A stretch of 44,219 nucleotides of DNA, taken from Planctomycetota bacterium. GTDB lineage: Bacteria; Planctomycetota; Planctomycetia; Isosphaerales; Isosphaeraceae. The position numbers and the translations under genes were made by a program. Positions 43,895 through 44,219 of the stretch are shown piece after piece. The stretch lies in contig JAQGHR010000080.1 in NCBI GenBank assembly GCA_028291545.1, forward strand, positions 1 to 44,219, read 5' to 3'. The notes under the pieces are model-generated. The model saw only the letters and a list, made by a program, of their open reading frames with translations, was not told the DNA's origin and made no database searches. How positions within the stretch are numbered: position 1 is the stretch's first letter; each line of letters begins with the position of its first letter.

Positions 43895-44219
43895 GGACGG
43901 CTCGGATCGCACATTCCCGGCGGATTTCGTATTCGGAAGGCTCGTTCGTCGCGATGATACTTTCATGAATAGGAGTTATGCTGTTCCCGGGCTGGATCGT
44001 CCGTTTTTCCAGTGGGGCGGGCGTCCCTGCCCGCCTACGGGGCGTGAATTCCTTGTAGGCGGGCAGGGACGCCCGCCCCACTGGACACATCACCGACTCG
44101 CTCCGCAACTGCGTAACTCCTAATGAAGTGAATCCCCGGCCGAGGGTGGTCGGGATGTGCGGGATCGGGACCCGGTTCCTCACAGGGAATCGGGCTTCGG
44201 GGTCGGGATGAGCCGATCG
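43895..44219. other. 325-bp end region, no gene, contains a long palindrome
   Basis: After the sigma factor stop I see no gene; short frames across the palindrome are by-products of its symmetry. The next gene, if any, starts beyond the window. Confidence 0.5.
44008..44085. repeat. 31-bp perfect inverted repeat with 16-base loop
   Basis: Arms 44008-44038 and 44055-44085 are exact reverse complements, centred on GGCGTGAATT. GC-rich (GGGGCGGGCG, CCTGCCCGCC). Resembles in build the palindrome at 24612, though not in sequence. 113 bases after the sigma factor stop. Confidence 0.9.

Noticed and set aside
43854..44183. Minus-strand open frame of 109 codons at the window end
   Set aside because: Most of it is the translation of the 31-bp inverted repeat; no ribosome binding site or motif.

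Overview
The window looks like chromosomal DNA of a planctomycete, most likely Isosphaeraceae (inference). Supporting this are the high GC, loosely packed genes with many GC-rich palindromes between them, three exported proteins with an N-terminal LExR-x-LM/LS motif (LEDRTVLS, LEGRALM, LEGRQLM), a PEP-CTERM protein, an ECF sigma factor fused to a membrane helix and repeat domain, and several planctomycete-type hypothetical proteins. I saw no rRNA, tRNA or CRISPR array.

Layout. 1-4 kb: FHA-GAF histidine kinase, hotdog thioesterase, Xer recombinase. 4-9 kb: AAA+ Fis-type regulator with a decayed receiver and no GAFTGA loop, a macrodomain protein behind a perfect palindrome, a HutX/ChuX-like protein, and a PilM gene that has lost its N-terminal part but carries two zinc ribbons. 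9-14 kb: trpB-trpA, a small zinc-finger membrane protein and a 689-residue repetitive LEDR protein. 14.3-17.3 kb: a visibly AT-richer island with two overlapping genes that read as a PARIS anti-phage system (ariA ATPase, ariB DUF4435/TOPRIM nuclease), lying between two shortened Uma2-family genes. 17.8-23.6 kb: beta-CASP nuclease, hypothetical proteins, a degenerate Ldh_2-family protein, rhomboid protease, PEP-CTERM protein and a multi-pass membrane protein.

23.9-31.4 kb is a minus-strand block: an exported thioredoxin-like gene with an in-frame UGA exactly at the second position of a CxxC motif (CxxU), recA, thpR and three tandem paralogous membrane-anchored proteins. 31.5-36.3 kb, also minus strand: aat, a PfkB-type kinase, a lipoprotein, two small membrane proteins and a LEGR protein. 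36.7-44.2 kb: a second LEGR protein, aspartate-type aminotransferase, KAS II-type ketoacyl synthase and the ECF sigma/TPR fusion, ending in a 31-bp perfect inverted repeat.

The best candidates for something new are the UGA-containing redoxin with a strong stem-loop just after the UGA, and the PARIS-like pair. A recurring theme is genes that kept both ends but lost the middle (pilM, and two Uma2 genes), which suggests deletion-driven decay in this neighbourhood. All calls are by reading the sequence; no database search was run.
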